This document shows positions 25,496-33,485 of a stretch of DNA of 64,000 nucleotides, in pieces (within the stretch, counting starts at the first letter, position 1; each line of letters starts with the position of its first letter). The position numbers and the translations under genes are program-made. This stretch comes from Clostridium sp. (lineage in GTDB: Bacteria > Bacillota > Clostridia > Lachnospirales > Lachnospiraceae). The notes beneath the pieces were generated by a model. The model saw nothing but the letters and a program-made list of their open reading frames with translations, was not told the origin of the DNA and did no database searches. The stretch is from positions 1 through 64,000 of the forward strand of contig JAGZZT010000012.1 of the NCBI GenBank assembly GCA_018377235.1, in the 5' to 3' direction.

Positions 25496-26560
25496 TTACT
25501 CCGGAATCTTCGTTATCACGCAGCAGTTTGGCTCGTTTACATCAATCGAGCGATGATTCATCATTAACAAGCCGTTTTCATAATCAATTTTGAAAAATGA
25601 AATCGTTCCACTTGCATGATTGATGCTGGCCATATGCTTCTGATCCGGGAAAACAGCGATATCCTTCGGATAATCTCCGCTGATTGGCAGACAGCATTTC
25701 ATAGCCAGAAGGCCTGTATCCGGATCCCGTTCATAAATACTTACACAGTTGTCTCCAGCATTGCTGCAGAAGAGGTATCTGTCATCTGGAGACATACGGA
25801 TCGCGCAGGCCGCTGTCAGCTCTCCTGCCGGTGTATCTGTGGAGGATATCGTCTGCAGTCTCTCGATTTTCGGAACCCTTTCCCCCGGTTCGTATTCATA
25901 GCTGTATACATCAATCGCATTTTTTAACTGATACATCAGATAAAAAAATCGTCCGTCGCTGCTGAATACAAACTGTCGCGGAGCGGACTCCAGCTCGCAG
26001 CGGACTGCGTCTACCTGGGTAATCGTTCCCTTATCACTGTCAAACCCGTAAATCTTTACCTGATCAATGCCAAGATCCGCTACCATCAGGAACTCTCCGT
26101 CCGGTGTCCGTCCGGCACAGCTGACATGAGGGCGGAAATTTCTCTCTGCTACGCTTCCAAGCCCCTTATGGAATACCTTATCTGTAATCTCTCCTACAGT
26201 TCCGTCCGGATTCAGCCTCAGAATCGTCTCCTTGCCGTCATGATATCCGGACACAAAAATATATTTGTCCTCTGCATCCGTTGCCAGATGGCAGCCTCTC
26301 ATGCCCTTAATGCCGGAACTGTTTAACCTCGCCAGCCCTCCATTGGGAAGAATACGGAAAGACACCACTCCCTCGTCCGCTATAGAGTAAAGCGTCCTGC
26401 CGTCATGGGAAACTGTCAGATAGGAAGAGTTGTCTACCTCTACCTCGCACCTGTATTTAAAATATCCGTTCTCCACATCCACATCATAAACCGTAATTCC
26501 TTTTGCCTGTCCATTATAGGAATATGATCCCACATAAGCCATGTACTTGCCTGCCATCAT
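25496..26560 (-). CDS. Lactonase-family seven-bladed beta-propeller protein
   Basis: Belongs to the family of 6-phosphogluconolactonase YkgB/Pgl-type propellers (Lactonase PF10282). Seen: repeated blade motifs (YLTVSHDGRTLYSIADEG; KYIFVSGYHDG; FLMVADLGIDQVKIYGFD; YLFCSNAGDNCVSIY; FPDQKHMASINHASGTISFF). The length (354) is typical and there is no signal peptide, so it is cytosolic. ATG 26560 has GGAGG at good spacing. The substrate is not certain: the family includes sugar lactonases and proteins of unknown role. Confidence 0.85.
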   Translation of the reverse strand: MMAGKYMAYVGSYSYNGQAKGITVYDVDVENGYFKYRCEVEVDNSSYLTVSHDGRTLYSIADEGVVSFRILPNGGLARLNSSGIKGMRGCHLATDAEDKYIFVSGYHDGKETILRLNPDGTVGEITDKVFHKGLGSVAERNFRPHVSCAGRTPDGEFLMVADLGIDQVKIYGFDSDKGTITQVDAVRCELESAPRQFVFSSDGRFFYLMYQLKNAIDVYSYEYEPGERVPKIERLQTISSTDTPAGELTAACAIRMSPDDRYLFCSNAGDNCVSIYERDPDTGLLAMKCCLPISGDYPKDIAVFPDQKHMASINHASGTISFFKIDYENGLLMMNHRSIDVNEPNCCVITKIPE

Positions 26561-26707
26561 ATATTATCCTCCTCAAGCGCAGCACCAGGTCCCTTTTCAT
26601 CAGCAAGGAGGCCTTCTAAATTGTTGCTATTTAAGATAAAGACATAATATCACAGTTTTTCTGGTTTGTGAACCTGAAAGACACAGTTTTCCGCCGCTGT
26701 TTTCCTG

Positions 26708-26735
26708 TTGACACTCCGCCCAAAGCGGGTATAAT
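26708..26735 (+). promoter_or_regulatory. Promoter of the polyamine operon with internal palindrome
   Basis: TTGACA (26708-26713) and TATAAT (26730-26735) are 16 nt apart. The spacer carries CCGC..GCGG as a short palindrome, a plausible operator for the XRE-cupin regulator encoded by the first gene. The leader of ~100 nt before the start codon shows no clear riboswitch. Confidence 0.7.
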
Positions 26736-26839
26736 GATAGATGCTGTATGTTTATTATTTCTAAACTTTAAGATTATTTTTACATTGAGTAAACAGCGCG
26801 GACTTCAAAGCCGGCAGACGGCAAAAGGAGGCGGATATA

Positions 26840-27373
26840 ATGAGCATCGGGGCAAAATTGAAAGCGCTTAGAATACTAAAGGGGCTGACCCAGGAGGAGC
26901 TGGCAGACCGGGCGGAGCTGTCCAAAGGCTTCATTTCTCAGCTGGAGCGGGATTTAACCTCCCCGTCCATCGCTACACTGATGGACATTCTCCAGTGCCT
27001 TGGGACAACCATTGGAGAATTTTTTGCAGAGACTGCGGACGAGCAGATTGTGTTCGGAAAACAGGATTTCTTTACGAAAGCGGACAGCGAACTGAAAAAT
27101 ACAGTCCAGTGGATTGTTCCCAATGCCCAAAAAAACTGTATGGAGCCTATTCTTCTCACCCTGGAAGCAGGCGGCTCCACCTGCCCGGATGCCCCTCATG
27201 AAGGGGAGGAGTTCGGCTACATTTTAAGCGGCGCTGTGCTGCTCCACATCGGGAACAGGGTTTATAAAGCAAAAAAAGGGGAATCTTTTTATTTTACCAG
27301 CGATCAGACGCACTACATAGAAACGAAAGCCGGAGCTTCCCTTCTGTGGGTCAGCTCTCCCCCCAGTTTTTAA
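26840..27373 (+). CDS. XRE-cupin transcriptional regulator of polyamine transport
   Basis: Seen: an N-terminal HTH_3 (GLTQEELADRAELSKGFISQ, residues ~15-34) and a C-terminal cupin (APHEGEEFGYILSGAVLLHI, then ESFYFTSDQTHYIET). The cupin probably senses a small ligand. In many Firmicutes this gene heads the potABCD operon and represses it. The 3' end lies 29 bp before potA. Start ATG 26840 with AAGGAGG is clear. The ligand (a polyamine) is inferred from the neighbours. Confidence 0.9.
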   Translation: MSIGAKLKALRILKGLTQEELADRAELSKGFISQLERDLTSPSIATLMDILQCLGTTIGEFFAETADEQIVFGKQDFFTKADSELKNTVQWIVPNAQKNCMEPILLTLEAGGSTCPDAPHEGEEFGYILSGAVLLHIGNRVYKAKKGESFYFTSDQTHYIETKAGASLLWVSSPPSF

Positions 27374-27402
27374 CAGAAGCTACAGAATACGGAGGATTTA
27401 AG

Positions 27403-28479
27403 ATGAGTCAGCCATTAATTGATCTCGTAAACATCTCAAAAAGTTTTGACGGCGATATCGTCCTGGACGATCTCTGCCTGTCAGTAAAAGAAAACGAATT
27501 TGTTACCCTGCTCGGCCCCAGCGGCTGCGGAAAAACTACTACGCTGCGCATCATCGGCGGCTTCGAGTCGCCAGACCGGGGAAAGGTGATCTTCGGCGGA
27601 AAGGACATCACCAGTGTCCCTCCCAACAAACGCCAGCTGAACACCGTTTTTCAGAAATATGCCCTGTTTCCCCACATGAGCATTGCGGAAAATATTGCTT
27701 TCGGGCTGAAAATCAAAAAAAAACCTAAAAGCTACATTGATGACAAAATACGCTATGCCTTAAAGCTTGTAAACTTAAACGGCTTTGAAAACAGGACTGT
27801 GGACTCTTTAAGCGGAGGCCAGCAGCAGCGAATCGCCATCGCCAGGGCCATAGTTAACGAGCCTAAGGTGCTTCTGTTGGACGAGCCTCTGGGCGCCCTG
27901 GATCTGAAGCTCCGGCAGGACATGCAGTACGAGCTGATCCGTCTGAAAAATGAGCTGGGAATTACTTTTATTTATGTCACTCACGACCAGGAAGAGGCCC
28001 TTACCATGTCTGACACCATTGTAGTTATGAATCAGGGATATATTCAGCAGATGGGATCCCCGGAGCAGATTTACAATGAGCCTGAAAATGCCTTTGTGGC
28101 CGATTTCATCGGAGAAAGTAATATTTTAGACGGAATCATGCTTCATGATGAGCTGGTAGAAATTGCCGGGGCCAAATTTGCCTGTGTGGATAAGGGCTTT
28201 GGCTGCAGAAAACCAGTGGATGTGGTCATCCGGCCGGAGGACATTGATCTGGTAAAGCCAGAGGAGGGGACGCTGCAGGGCGTTGTCACCCACCTGATTT
28301 TCAAAGGCGTCCACTATGAGATGGAGGTCACTACTCCGGACGGATATGAATGGCTGGTTCACAGCACAGACATGTTTCCAGTTGGAGAAAAAGTAGGTAT
28401 TCATGTGGAGCCTTTTGACATTCAAATCATGAATAAACCTGCTTCTGAAGACGAGGAGGCGGTAGGAATTGATGAGTAA
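27403..28479 (+). CDS. potA: Spermidine/putrescine ABC transporter ATP-binding protein
   Basis: Drives polyamine import. Seen: Walker A GPSGCGKTT, Q-loop NTVFQKYALFPHM, signature LSGGQQQRIAIARAI, Walker B VLLLDEPLGALD, the H-loop VTHDQEEALTMSD, and a TOBE-like C-terminal domain with VVIRPEDIDL. The frame opens at 27346, but ATG 27403 has GGAGG at proper distance and begins at the usual PotA start. Length ~358. Its stop overlaps the potB start. Confidence 0.95.
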   Translation: MSQPLIDLVNISKSFDGDIVLDDLCLSVKENEFVTLLGPSGCGKTTTLRIIGGFESPDRGKVIFGGKDITSVPPNKRQLNTVFQKYALFPHMSIAENIAFGLKIKKKPKSYIDDKIRYALKLVNLNGFENRTVDSLSGGQQQRIAIARAIVNEPKVLLLDEPLGALDLKLRQDMQYELIRLKNELGITFIYVTHDQEEALTMSDTIVVMNQGYIQQMGSPEQIYNEPENAFVADFIGESNILDGIMLHDELVEIAGAKFACVDKGFGCRKPVDVVIRPEDIDLVKPEEGTLQGVVTHLIFKGVHYEMEVTTPDGYEWLVHSTDMFPVGEKVGIHVEPFDIQIMNKPASEDEEAVGIDE

Positions 28480-29305
28480 TGTTTCTAAAAAAACGATGAA
28501 ACAGTACCTGGCAGGCCCATACCTGATCTGGATGATAGGTTTTACTGTCATCCCGCTGCTTTTAATTGCCTGGTACGGTTTGACGGATACAAGCGGATCC
28601 TTCACCCTGGAGAACATCGCCGCTATCGCCACCCAGGAACATTCCAAGGCCCTGTTCCTTTCCCTTGGACTCTCTCTCTTAAGCACAATGATCTGTCTGC
28701 TTCTGGCCTATCCGCTGGCCATGATTCTCAGAAAGAAGCATATTGGCAAGGGAAGCTTTGTTGTATTTATTTTCATTCTCCCCATGTGGATGAATTTTCT
28801 CTTAAGAACTCTGGCCTGGCAGACGCTTCTTGAAAAAAACGGCGTAATCAACGGCATCTTATCCACATTGGGTCTGCCTGGAATCTCAATTATCAACACT
28901 CCGGCAGCCATTGTACTGGGTATGGTGTATAACTTCCTGCCCTTTATGGTGCTTCCTATCTACAACGTGCTGGTAAAAATTGATGATAATACCATTAACG
29001 CCGCCAAGGATCTGGGCGCCAATGAATTCCAGACCTTTATCCATGTATGGCTTCCTTTAAGTCTTCCTGGCATTATCAGCGGCATCACCATGGTGTTTGT
29101 ACCGGCCCTGACTACCTTCGTCATCTCAAATCTGCTGGGAGGCAGCAAGATTCTTTTGATCGGAAATGTCATTGAACAGGAATTTACCAAGGGAAGTAAC
29201 TGGCATCTGGGATCCGGCCTTTCCCTGGTTCTGATGGTTTTCATTCTGATCAGCATGGCGCTCATCGCCAAATATGATAAAAACGGGGAGGGAACTGCAT
29301 TCTAA
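28472..29305 (+). CDS. potB: Spermidine/putrescine ABC transporter permease PotB
   Basis: Membrane subunit with about six transmembrane segments. Seen: an early LIWMIGFTVIPLLLIAWYGL, the central LRTLAWQTLLEKNGVIN and the EAA-type loop (INAAKDLGANEFQTFIHVWL then LPLSLPGIISGI). Length ~278 is standard. The gene overlaps potA by 8 bp and shares its last A with the potCD start, so the operon is translationally coupled. Confidence 0.95.
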   Translation: MSNVSKKTMKQYLAGPYLIWMIGFTVIPLLLIAWYGLTDTSGSFTLENIAAIATQEHSKALFLSLGLSLLSTMICLLLAYPLAMILRKKHIGKGSFVVFIFILPMWMNFLLRTLAWQTLLEKNGVINGILSTLGLPGISIINTPAAIVLGMVYNFLPFMVLPIYNVLVKIDDNTINAAKDLGANEFQTFIHVWLPLSLPGIISGITMVFVPALTTFVISNLLGGSKILLIGNVIEQEFTKGSNWHLGSGLSLVLMVFILISMALIAKYDKNGEGTAF

Positions 29306-31302
29306 TGAATACGAATAACAATACAGCAGATATGACAGGCAGCGCAGGCAGAATCTCCCGGCACAGCCGTCTTCGGAAATTTTTTCAGGATTTTTATCTT
29401 GTTATTATCCTGATTTTTCTCTACGCGCCTATTGCCACCATGATGATCCTGTCCTTTAACGATTCCAAGTCCAGGACTCTGTGGGGAGGCTTTACCACTA
29501 AATGGTATACGCAGATGTTTGAGAGTCCCGCCATTATGGATGCTCTTTATAACACCCTGCTGATCGCCTTTATCTCGGCTCTGGCGGCTACCATTCTCGG
29601 AACTCTGGCGGCTATCGGTATCAGCAGCATGAAGAGGACGCCGAAAAATATTGTAATGGGACTCAATAACATTCCTATTTTGAATTCCGAAATTGTGACT
29701 GGAATTTCCCTGATGCTGACCTTTATCGCTTTCGGGATTTCCCTGGGCTTTAAGACCATTCTTATCGCCCACATTACTTTTAATCTGCCCTTCGTCATTT
29801 TAAGCGTTATGCCGAAGCTCAGGCAGACCAGCCGATATACTTACGAGGCAGCTCTTGATCTGGGAGCAGGCCCTGTTCAGGCGTTTTTTAAGGTCGTTTT
29901 CCCAGATATCCTTCCCGGAGTTCTCTCTGGTTTCCTGATGGGCTTTACCATGTCCTTAGATGATTTTATTATCACCCACTTTACCAGAGGGGCAGGAATC
30001 AATACCCTGTCCACTCTTATTTACAGTGAGGTAAGACGCGGTATTAAGCCGTCCATGTACGCCTTGTCCACGATTATCTTTGTGACAGTGCTGGCCCTCC
30101 TCTTAATTACGAATTTCGCTCCCAAGGACAATCCTTCCAAAGCGGACGGTAAGAGTACAGGCAGACAGGGAGCAGACGGACAGAAAAGCGGCTTTATTCT
30201 AAGGGGGCCTGGCTTCAAAAAAGGGCTTCTGGCTGCAGCCTCCTTTGCCATCGTGTGCACAGTCTGCGCCGCCACCTATCTTCACTATACATCCCAGTCC
30301 TCCAACGAACTCTACGTCTACAACTGGGGCGAATATATCGACGAGTCTGTGATTGAGGAATTTGAGGAGGAAACAGGCATTGATGTCATCTATGACCTGT
30401 TTGAAACCAACGAGGAAATGTATCCTGTAGTAGAAGCAGGCGGTGTAAATTATGACGTAGTCTGCCCTTCCGACTACATGATTCAGAAGATGGCAGAAAA
30501 TGACATGCTGGCAGAACTTGACTACAGCAATATACCAAATATTAAAAACATTGATCCCCAGTATATGGAGAAAGCCGAAAGTTTCGATCCAGGCAATCGA
30601 TACGCCGTCCCATACACCTGGGGGACTGTAGGTATCCTCTACAATACGAAGCGGGTGGAGGAGCTTGGCTTAAATCCCCCCTCCAGATGGGCAGATCTGT
30701 GGGATCCGGCCTATAAGGGAGAAATCCTCATGCAGGATAGTGTCAGAGACGCCTTCATGGTAGCCCTTAAATCTCTCGGCTATTCCATGAACTCTGCAAA
30801 TGAGGAAGAACTTAAGAAAGCCAGAGATCTCCTGATTGCTCAGAAACCTCTGGTACAAGCCTATGTCATTGATCAAGTGAGGGATAAGATGATTGGAGGC
30901 GAGGCTGCCGCAGGCGTCATATACTCCGGAGAAATGCTCTTTATCCAGGAGGAAGCTGCCAGACAGAACCTGGACTATCAGCTGGAATACGTAATTCCCG
31001 AAGAAGGCACTAATATTTGGATCGATGCTTGGGTAATTCCGAAAAACGCGAAAAATAAAGAAAATGCAGAAAAATGGATCAATTTCCTATGCCGCCCTGA
31101 TATTGCCAAGAAAAACTTCGAGTATATTACCTATGCCACCCCTAACCGGGCCGCCAAGGAACTTCTGGAGCCAGAGCTTCAGAACAATAAAGCTCTGTTC
31201 CCTGACACAGATAAGCTGGAAAATTCCGAGGTCTTCAAGTACCTGGGAGACACCGTGGATATGATGTATAACAGCCTGTGGAAGGAAGTAAAGTCAGAGT
31301 AG
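29305..31302 (+). CDS. potCD: PotC-PotD fusion: permease joined to polyamine-binding protein
   Basis: Residues 1-~270 are a PotC permease (LYAPIATMMILSFNDSKS; EAALDLGAGPVQAFFKVVFP; MGFTMSLDDFIITHFTRG). A ~40-residue polar linker and one more transmembrane segment (GLLAAASFAIVCTVCAATYL) follow. Residues ~330-665 are the PotD binding protein (YVYNWGEYIDESVIEEFEEE; DVVCPSDYMIQKMAEND; YAVPYTWGTVGILYNT). The fusion tethers the binding protein to the outer membrane face. Fused PotCD proteins are known in Firmicutes. No frameshift is seen. Confidence 0.95.
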   Translation: MNTNNNTADMTGSAGRISRHSRLRKFFQDFYLVIILIFLYAPIATMMILSFNDSKSRTLWGGFTTKWYTQMFESPAIMDALYNTLLIAFISALAATILGTLAAIGISSMKRTPKNIVMGLNNIPILNSEIVTGISLMLTFIAFGISLGFKTILIAHITFNLPFVILSVMPKLRQTSRYTYEAALDLGAGPVQAFFKVVFPDILPGVLSGFLMGFTMSLDDFIITHFTRGAGINTLSTLIYSEVRRGIKPSMYALSTIIFVTVLALLLITNFAPKDNPSKADGKSTGRQGADGQKSGFILRGPGFKKGLLAAASFAIVCTVCAATYLHYTSQSSNELYVYNWGEYIDESVIEEFEEETGIDVIYDLFETNEEMYPVVEAGGVNYDVVCPSDYMIQKMAENDMLAELDYSNIPNIKNIDPQYMEKAESFDPGNRYAVPYTWGTVGILYNTKRVEELGLNPPSRWADLWDPAYKGEILMQDSVRDAFMVALKSLGYSMNSANEEELKKARDLLIAQKPLVQAYVIDQVRDKMIGGEAAAGVIYSGEMLFIQEEAARQNLDYQLEYVIPEEGTNIWIDAWVIPKNAKNKENAEKWINFLCRPDIAKKNFEYITYATPNRAAKELLEPELQNNKALFPDTDKLENSEVFKYLGDTVDMMYNSLWKEVKSE

Positions 31303-31310
31303 GGGATATG

Positions 31311-31397
31311 AAAAGGAGAAGATTTCCCGGTTCCACTTAAAGTCACCGGAAATCTTCTCCTTTCTTTTTGGGAGGGTGCAAAGGCTGTGATCAAGAA
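31311..31397. repeat. Direct repeat copy A, contains the pot operon terminator
   Basis: Contains a strong hairpin (GGAGAAGATTTCC..GGAAATCTTCTCC, 31315-31360) followed by TTTCTTTTT, serving as the potCD terminator, then TGCAAAGGCTGTGATCAAGAA. Nearly the same 87-88 bp occur at 32591-32678. The hairpin loop GTTCCACTTAAAGTCAC recurs in a third hairpin with a different outer stem. The two copies bracket an AT-rich insertion. Confidence 0.85.
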
Positions 31398-31399
31398 TA

Positions 31400-31579
31400 G
31401 GAGCATTTGATAACGAGCCTGAAACGGTAGCAATGATGGATAAGTATCTAGGAGAAAATGGATATTTGAATGATTTCACAAACGAACGGCATCATCACAA
31501 AATCTATTTATCAGATCCAAGAAAGGTTACATCAGAAAAATGTAAAACTGTTATTAGGCATCCAATAAGGAAATTATAA
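31400..31579 (+). pseudogene. C-terminal fragment of a GyrI-like protein
   Basis: An open frame without a start gives ~59 residues ending in RHHHKIYLSDPRKVTSEKCK then TVIRHPIRKL, the typical C-terminus of GyrI-like small-molecule-binding proteins. The N-terminal two thirds are absent. The fragment begins right at the edge of repeat copy A, so the insertion or its excision probably cut the gene. Confidence 0.75.
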
Positions 31580-31600
31580 ATGAAAATCGAGATATTTTTG

Positions 31601-31629
31601 TTGATTTTTCCTTGATAATTGCATATAAT
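31601..31629 (+). promoter_or_regulatory. Promoter of the ToxI-type antitoxin RNA
   Basis: TTGATT (31601-31606) and TATAAT (31624-31629) are 17 nt apart. The predicted start is near 31636, about 20 nt before the first 36-nt repeat. Confidence 0.8.
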
Positions 31630-31635
31630 ATAGGT

Positions 31636-31798
31636 GAGCAGGAATACTTGCTTGATTTAAGTGCGTTGCTACTTTGAGTGCAAACCTTTAATTTAAGTGC
31701 TTCACTACTTTGAATGTGAACCTTTAATTTAAGTGCTTCGCAGCTTAAAATGCGAATCGTTACTTTTCAGGGAGATAAGCTTCTTATCTCCCTGTTTT
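31636..31798 (+). ncRNA. toxI: Type III antitoxin RNA (ToxI-like), three 36-nt repeats
   Basis: Three head-to-tail repeats of exactly 36 nt lie at 31655-31690, 31691-31726 and 31727-31762. Each begins ATTTAAGTGC and the first two end in ACCTTTA; they differ in the middle. Copy 3 can pair TTTAAG with CTTAAA. A terminator hairpin follows at 31769. In type III systems the toxin cuts such repeats into single units that fold and inhibit it. Promoter, repeat length, terminator and adjacent ToxN-family gene all agree. Confidence 0.88.
31769..31797 (+). terminator. Terminator between antitoxin RNA and toxin gene
   Basis: Perfect 11-bp arms AGGGAGATAAG and CTTATCTCCCT around a 3-nt loop, followed by GTTTT. 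In type III systems a leaky terminator here sets the excess of antitoxin RNA over toxin mRNA. Confidence 0.85.
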
Positions 31799-31820
31799 GC
31801 TGTACTATAGAGGATAAAAT

Positions 31821-32333
31821 ATGGATTTTTATCGTATAAATGAGGACTACAATAGATATCTCCAAAATTATGAAAAAGAAAATAGAGGCATTACCAAAGT
31901 CCCCAATATTAGGTACACTGATCGCAACAAATTTGCTTTTGGTGCGGTTTTACAAGTTCATGGCATGAACTACTATGTATCCGTATCTTCTTTTGATAAA
32001 AAACAGGAAGCTAATATTTTAATCCGTGTACCAGGAGATGAAAAAGAAGTAAAAGGATCTTTGCGATTTAATTATATGATTCCTGTGCCAGCGGAATGTA
32101 TTGAAAGGTTGATTATTAAAGATGTTCCGGATGAAAAATACCGTTTGTTATTGAATAAGGAATATCAGTTTTGTGTGGAAAATGCCAATAGAATTCAGAA
32201 AAAAGCAAATAAAATATACGAAATGGTTACAACAAATCGAAAACAAAAATTAACTGATAATAGTTGTGCTTTTAGCATTTTGGAGCAGGGATATCAAGAA
32301 TATGTTAGGAAGGTTTTAAGAAAAAAGTCTTGA
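31821..32333 (+). CDS. toxN: ToxN/AbiQ-family endoribonuclease toxin (type III TA)
   Basis: Sequence-specific endoribonuclease held inactive by the RNA repeats; released on phage infection it cuts cell and phage RNA. Seen: MDFYRINEDYNRYLQNYE, a barrel-like core (FAFGAVLQVHGMNYYVSVSS), the family motif FNYMIPVPAECIERL, then KYRLLLNKEYQFCVENANRI, and a final SILEQGYQEYV. Length 170 matches ToxN (~170). ATG 31821 has AGAGGA upstream and lies 28 bp after the terminator hairpin. The gene is much more AT-rich than the pot operon. The family is recognised by eye from these segments. Confidence 0.88.
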   Translation: MDFYRINEDYNRYLQNYEKENRGITKVPNIRYTDRNKFAFGAVLQVHGMNYYVSVSSFDKKQEANILIRVPGDEKEVKGSLRFNYMIPVPAECIERLIIKDVPDEKYRLLLNKEYQFCVENANRIQKKANKIYEMVTTNRKQKLTDNSCAFSILEQGYQEYVRKVLRKKS

Positions 32334-32440
32334 TAGACTTGGGGGCATCATTGAAATCAATACATAAAAAGATTCTGCCTGAACTACTTTTTTCATAGAA
32401 ACACCTTCCAAGTCAAGGAAAGTCTTGGTATAATTAGGGT

Positions 32441-32515
32441 ACATCTATAAGGGGGCACCTCCGTAACATTAAACTTTGGTCGGGATAATGCGTTTAGGAG
32501 GCTTCTTATAGATGT
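32441..32515 (+). ncRNA. Candidate structured RNA or small inverted-repeat element
   Basis: A 75-nt segment closed by perfect arms ACATCTATAAG (32441-32451) and CTTATAGATGT (32505-32515). Inner pairings are possible (CCTCC/GGAGG, ATTA/TAAT). A TATAAT lies at 32429-32434, just upstream, with a weak -35 match. It does not fit a riboswitch class I know and there is no gene directly after it. A second hairpin (AATGTT..AACATT) follows around 32538-32574. Confidence 0.45.
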
Positions 32516-32590
32516 ATTTTATTACAACGAAAAGAATGTTAGAAGTGTGTTTTTCCGCACACCCCAACATTCAGTATAGAACCATTTAAG

Positions 32591-32678
32591 AAAAGGAGAA
32601 GATTTCCTTGTTCCACTCAAAGTCACCGGAAATCTTCTCCTTTCTTTTTTGGGAGGATGCAAAGGCTGTGATCAAGAA
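32591..32678. repeat. Direct repeat copy B
   Basis: Nearly identical to 31311-31397, with a few substitutions and one extra T. It contains the same hairpin plus T-run and the same downstream TGCAAAGGCTGTGATCAAGAA. It closes the ToxIN insertion on the right and would also terminate any transcript coming out of it. Confidence 0.85.
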
Positions 32679-32680
32679 AA

Positions 32681-32735
32681 AGGCATGTTTTCCTCGTTCC
32701 ACTTAAAGTCACTGGAAAACATCCCTTTTTCTTTT
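32681..32735 (+). terminator. Third hairpin of the same type (conserved loop, different stem)
   Basis: Arms ATGTTTTCC and GGAAAACAT enclose TCGTTCCACTTAAAGTCACT, the same loop as in copies A and B, and are followed by CCCTTTTTC. The stem differs from A and B on both sides in a matched way, so base pairing has been kept. Confidence 0.6.
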
Positions 32736-32786
32736 GCAGCCGTCATCGGGAAAGACAACAAAATGACAAGGCGTATGTTAATTTTG

Positions 32787-32815
32787 TTGTTGCAAATATA
32801 TGGGACTGTTATAAT
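32787..32815 (+). promoter_or_regulatory. Promoter of the GNAT gene
   Basis: TTGTTG (32787-32792) and TATAAT (32810-32815) with a 17-nt spacer, about 45 bp before the start codon. Confidence 0.65.
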
Positions 32816-32862
32816 ATGGGGATGAAGAAACGGACAAATTGGAAGTTTGAGGTGAGAATGTG

Positions 32863-33369
32863 ATGGAAATTAAAATTGAAAAAGCATTACCAGAAGATGC
32901 TGAAAACATATTAGAATATCTGAAAATTGTTGGTGGAGAAACTGATAATCTTACATTTGGTGCAGAGGGAATGCCAATTTCCATTGAGGAAGAACGAGAC
33001 TATATTGCTTCTCTTCTGGATTCAGCATCATCTGTAATGTGTGTGGCAAAAAGAGGAAATGAAATTGTTGGCAATGCCAGTTTTAGCGGTATGAATAGAG
33101 AACGTCTAAAACACAGAGGTGAACTGGCTATTTCTGTAAAACAAGCTGAGTGGGGCAAAGGAATTGGTAGTATGTTGATAGATTATATTATTGATTTTGC
33201 AAAAAATATCGCTCACGCAGAGATTATTTCATTAGAAGTCAGAAGTGATAATGCCAGAGCAGTAAAATTGTACGAGAAGTATGGTTTTGAAAAAATAGGT
33301 TCATTCCGTGGTTTTTTCAAAATTAACGATGAGTATGTGGAATTTGATTTAATGAATTTATATTTGTGA
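32863..33369 (+). CDS. GNAT-family N-acetyltransferase
   Basis: Transfers an acetyl group from acetyl-CoA to an unknown amine. Seen: the acetyl-CoA loop EWGKGIGSMLIDYIIDFA and the late SLEVRSDNARAVKLYEKYGF. Length 168 is typical. The start is ATG 32863 (a GTG lies directly before it) after GAGGTGAG. AT-rich like the ToxIN insertion, so it may also have been acquired. It has its own promoter and terminator. Confidence 0.9.
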   Translation: MEIKIEKALPEDAENILEYLKIVGGETDNLTFGAEGMPISIEEERDYIASLLDSASSVMCVAKRGNEIVGNASFSGMNRERLKHRGELAISVKQAEWGKGIGSMLIDYIIDFAKNIAHAEIISLEVRSDNARAVKLYEKYGFEKIGSFRGFFKINDEYVEFDLMNLYL

Positions 33370-33414
33370 TTAGGAAAGCCAGCTTCCAGTTTGTTGAAGT
33401 ATCGAGCAAAATAG

Positions 33415-33470
33415 AAAAATCCAGTTTTTCAGTGGCTACGCTTTTGATAGAACTGAAAAACTGGATTTTT
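33415..33470 (+). terminator. Strong terminator after the GNAT gene
   Basis: Perfect 19-nt arms, AAAAATCCAGTTTTTCAGT (33415-33433) and its complement (33452-33470). The run of A on one side and T on the other lets it act on both strands, ending the GNAT transcript and the convergent NifX-like transcript. Confidence 0.85.
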
Positions 33471-33485
33471 TCATCTCCCTATTTT

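Noticed and set aside
26660..26840. Riboswitch in the leader of the polyamine operon
   Set aside because: No known riboswitch core was recognised; the XRE-cupin gene and a palindrome in the promoter offer a simpler control.
29305..31302. PotC-PotD fusion as an assembly error or a novel protein
   Set aside because: The joint is in frame with a proper linker and extra membrane helix, and PotCD fusions are known in Firmicutes.
31655..31762. CRISPR array
   Set aside because: The 36-nt units are joined without spacers and have no cas genes nearby; the order with terminator and ToxN-like gene fits a type III antitoxin.
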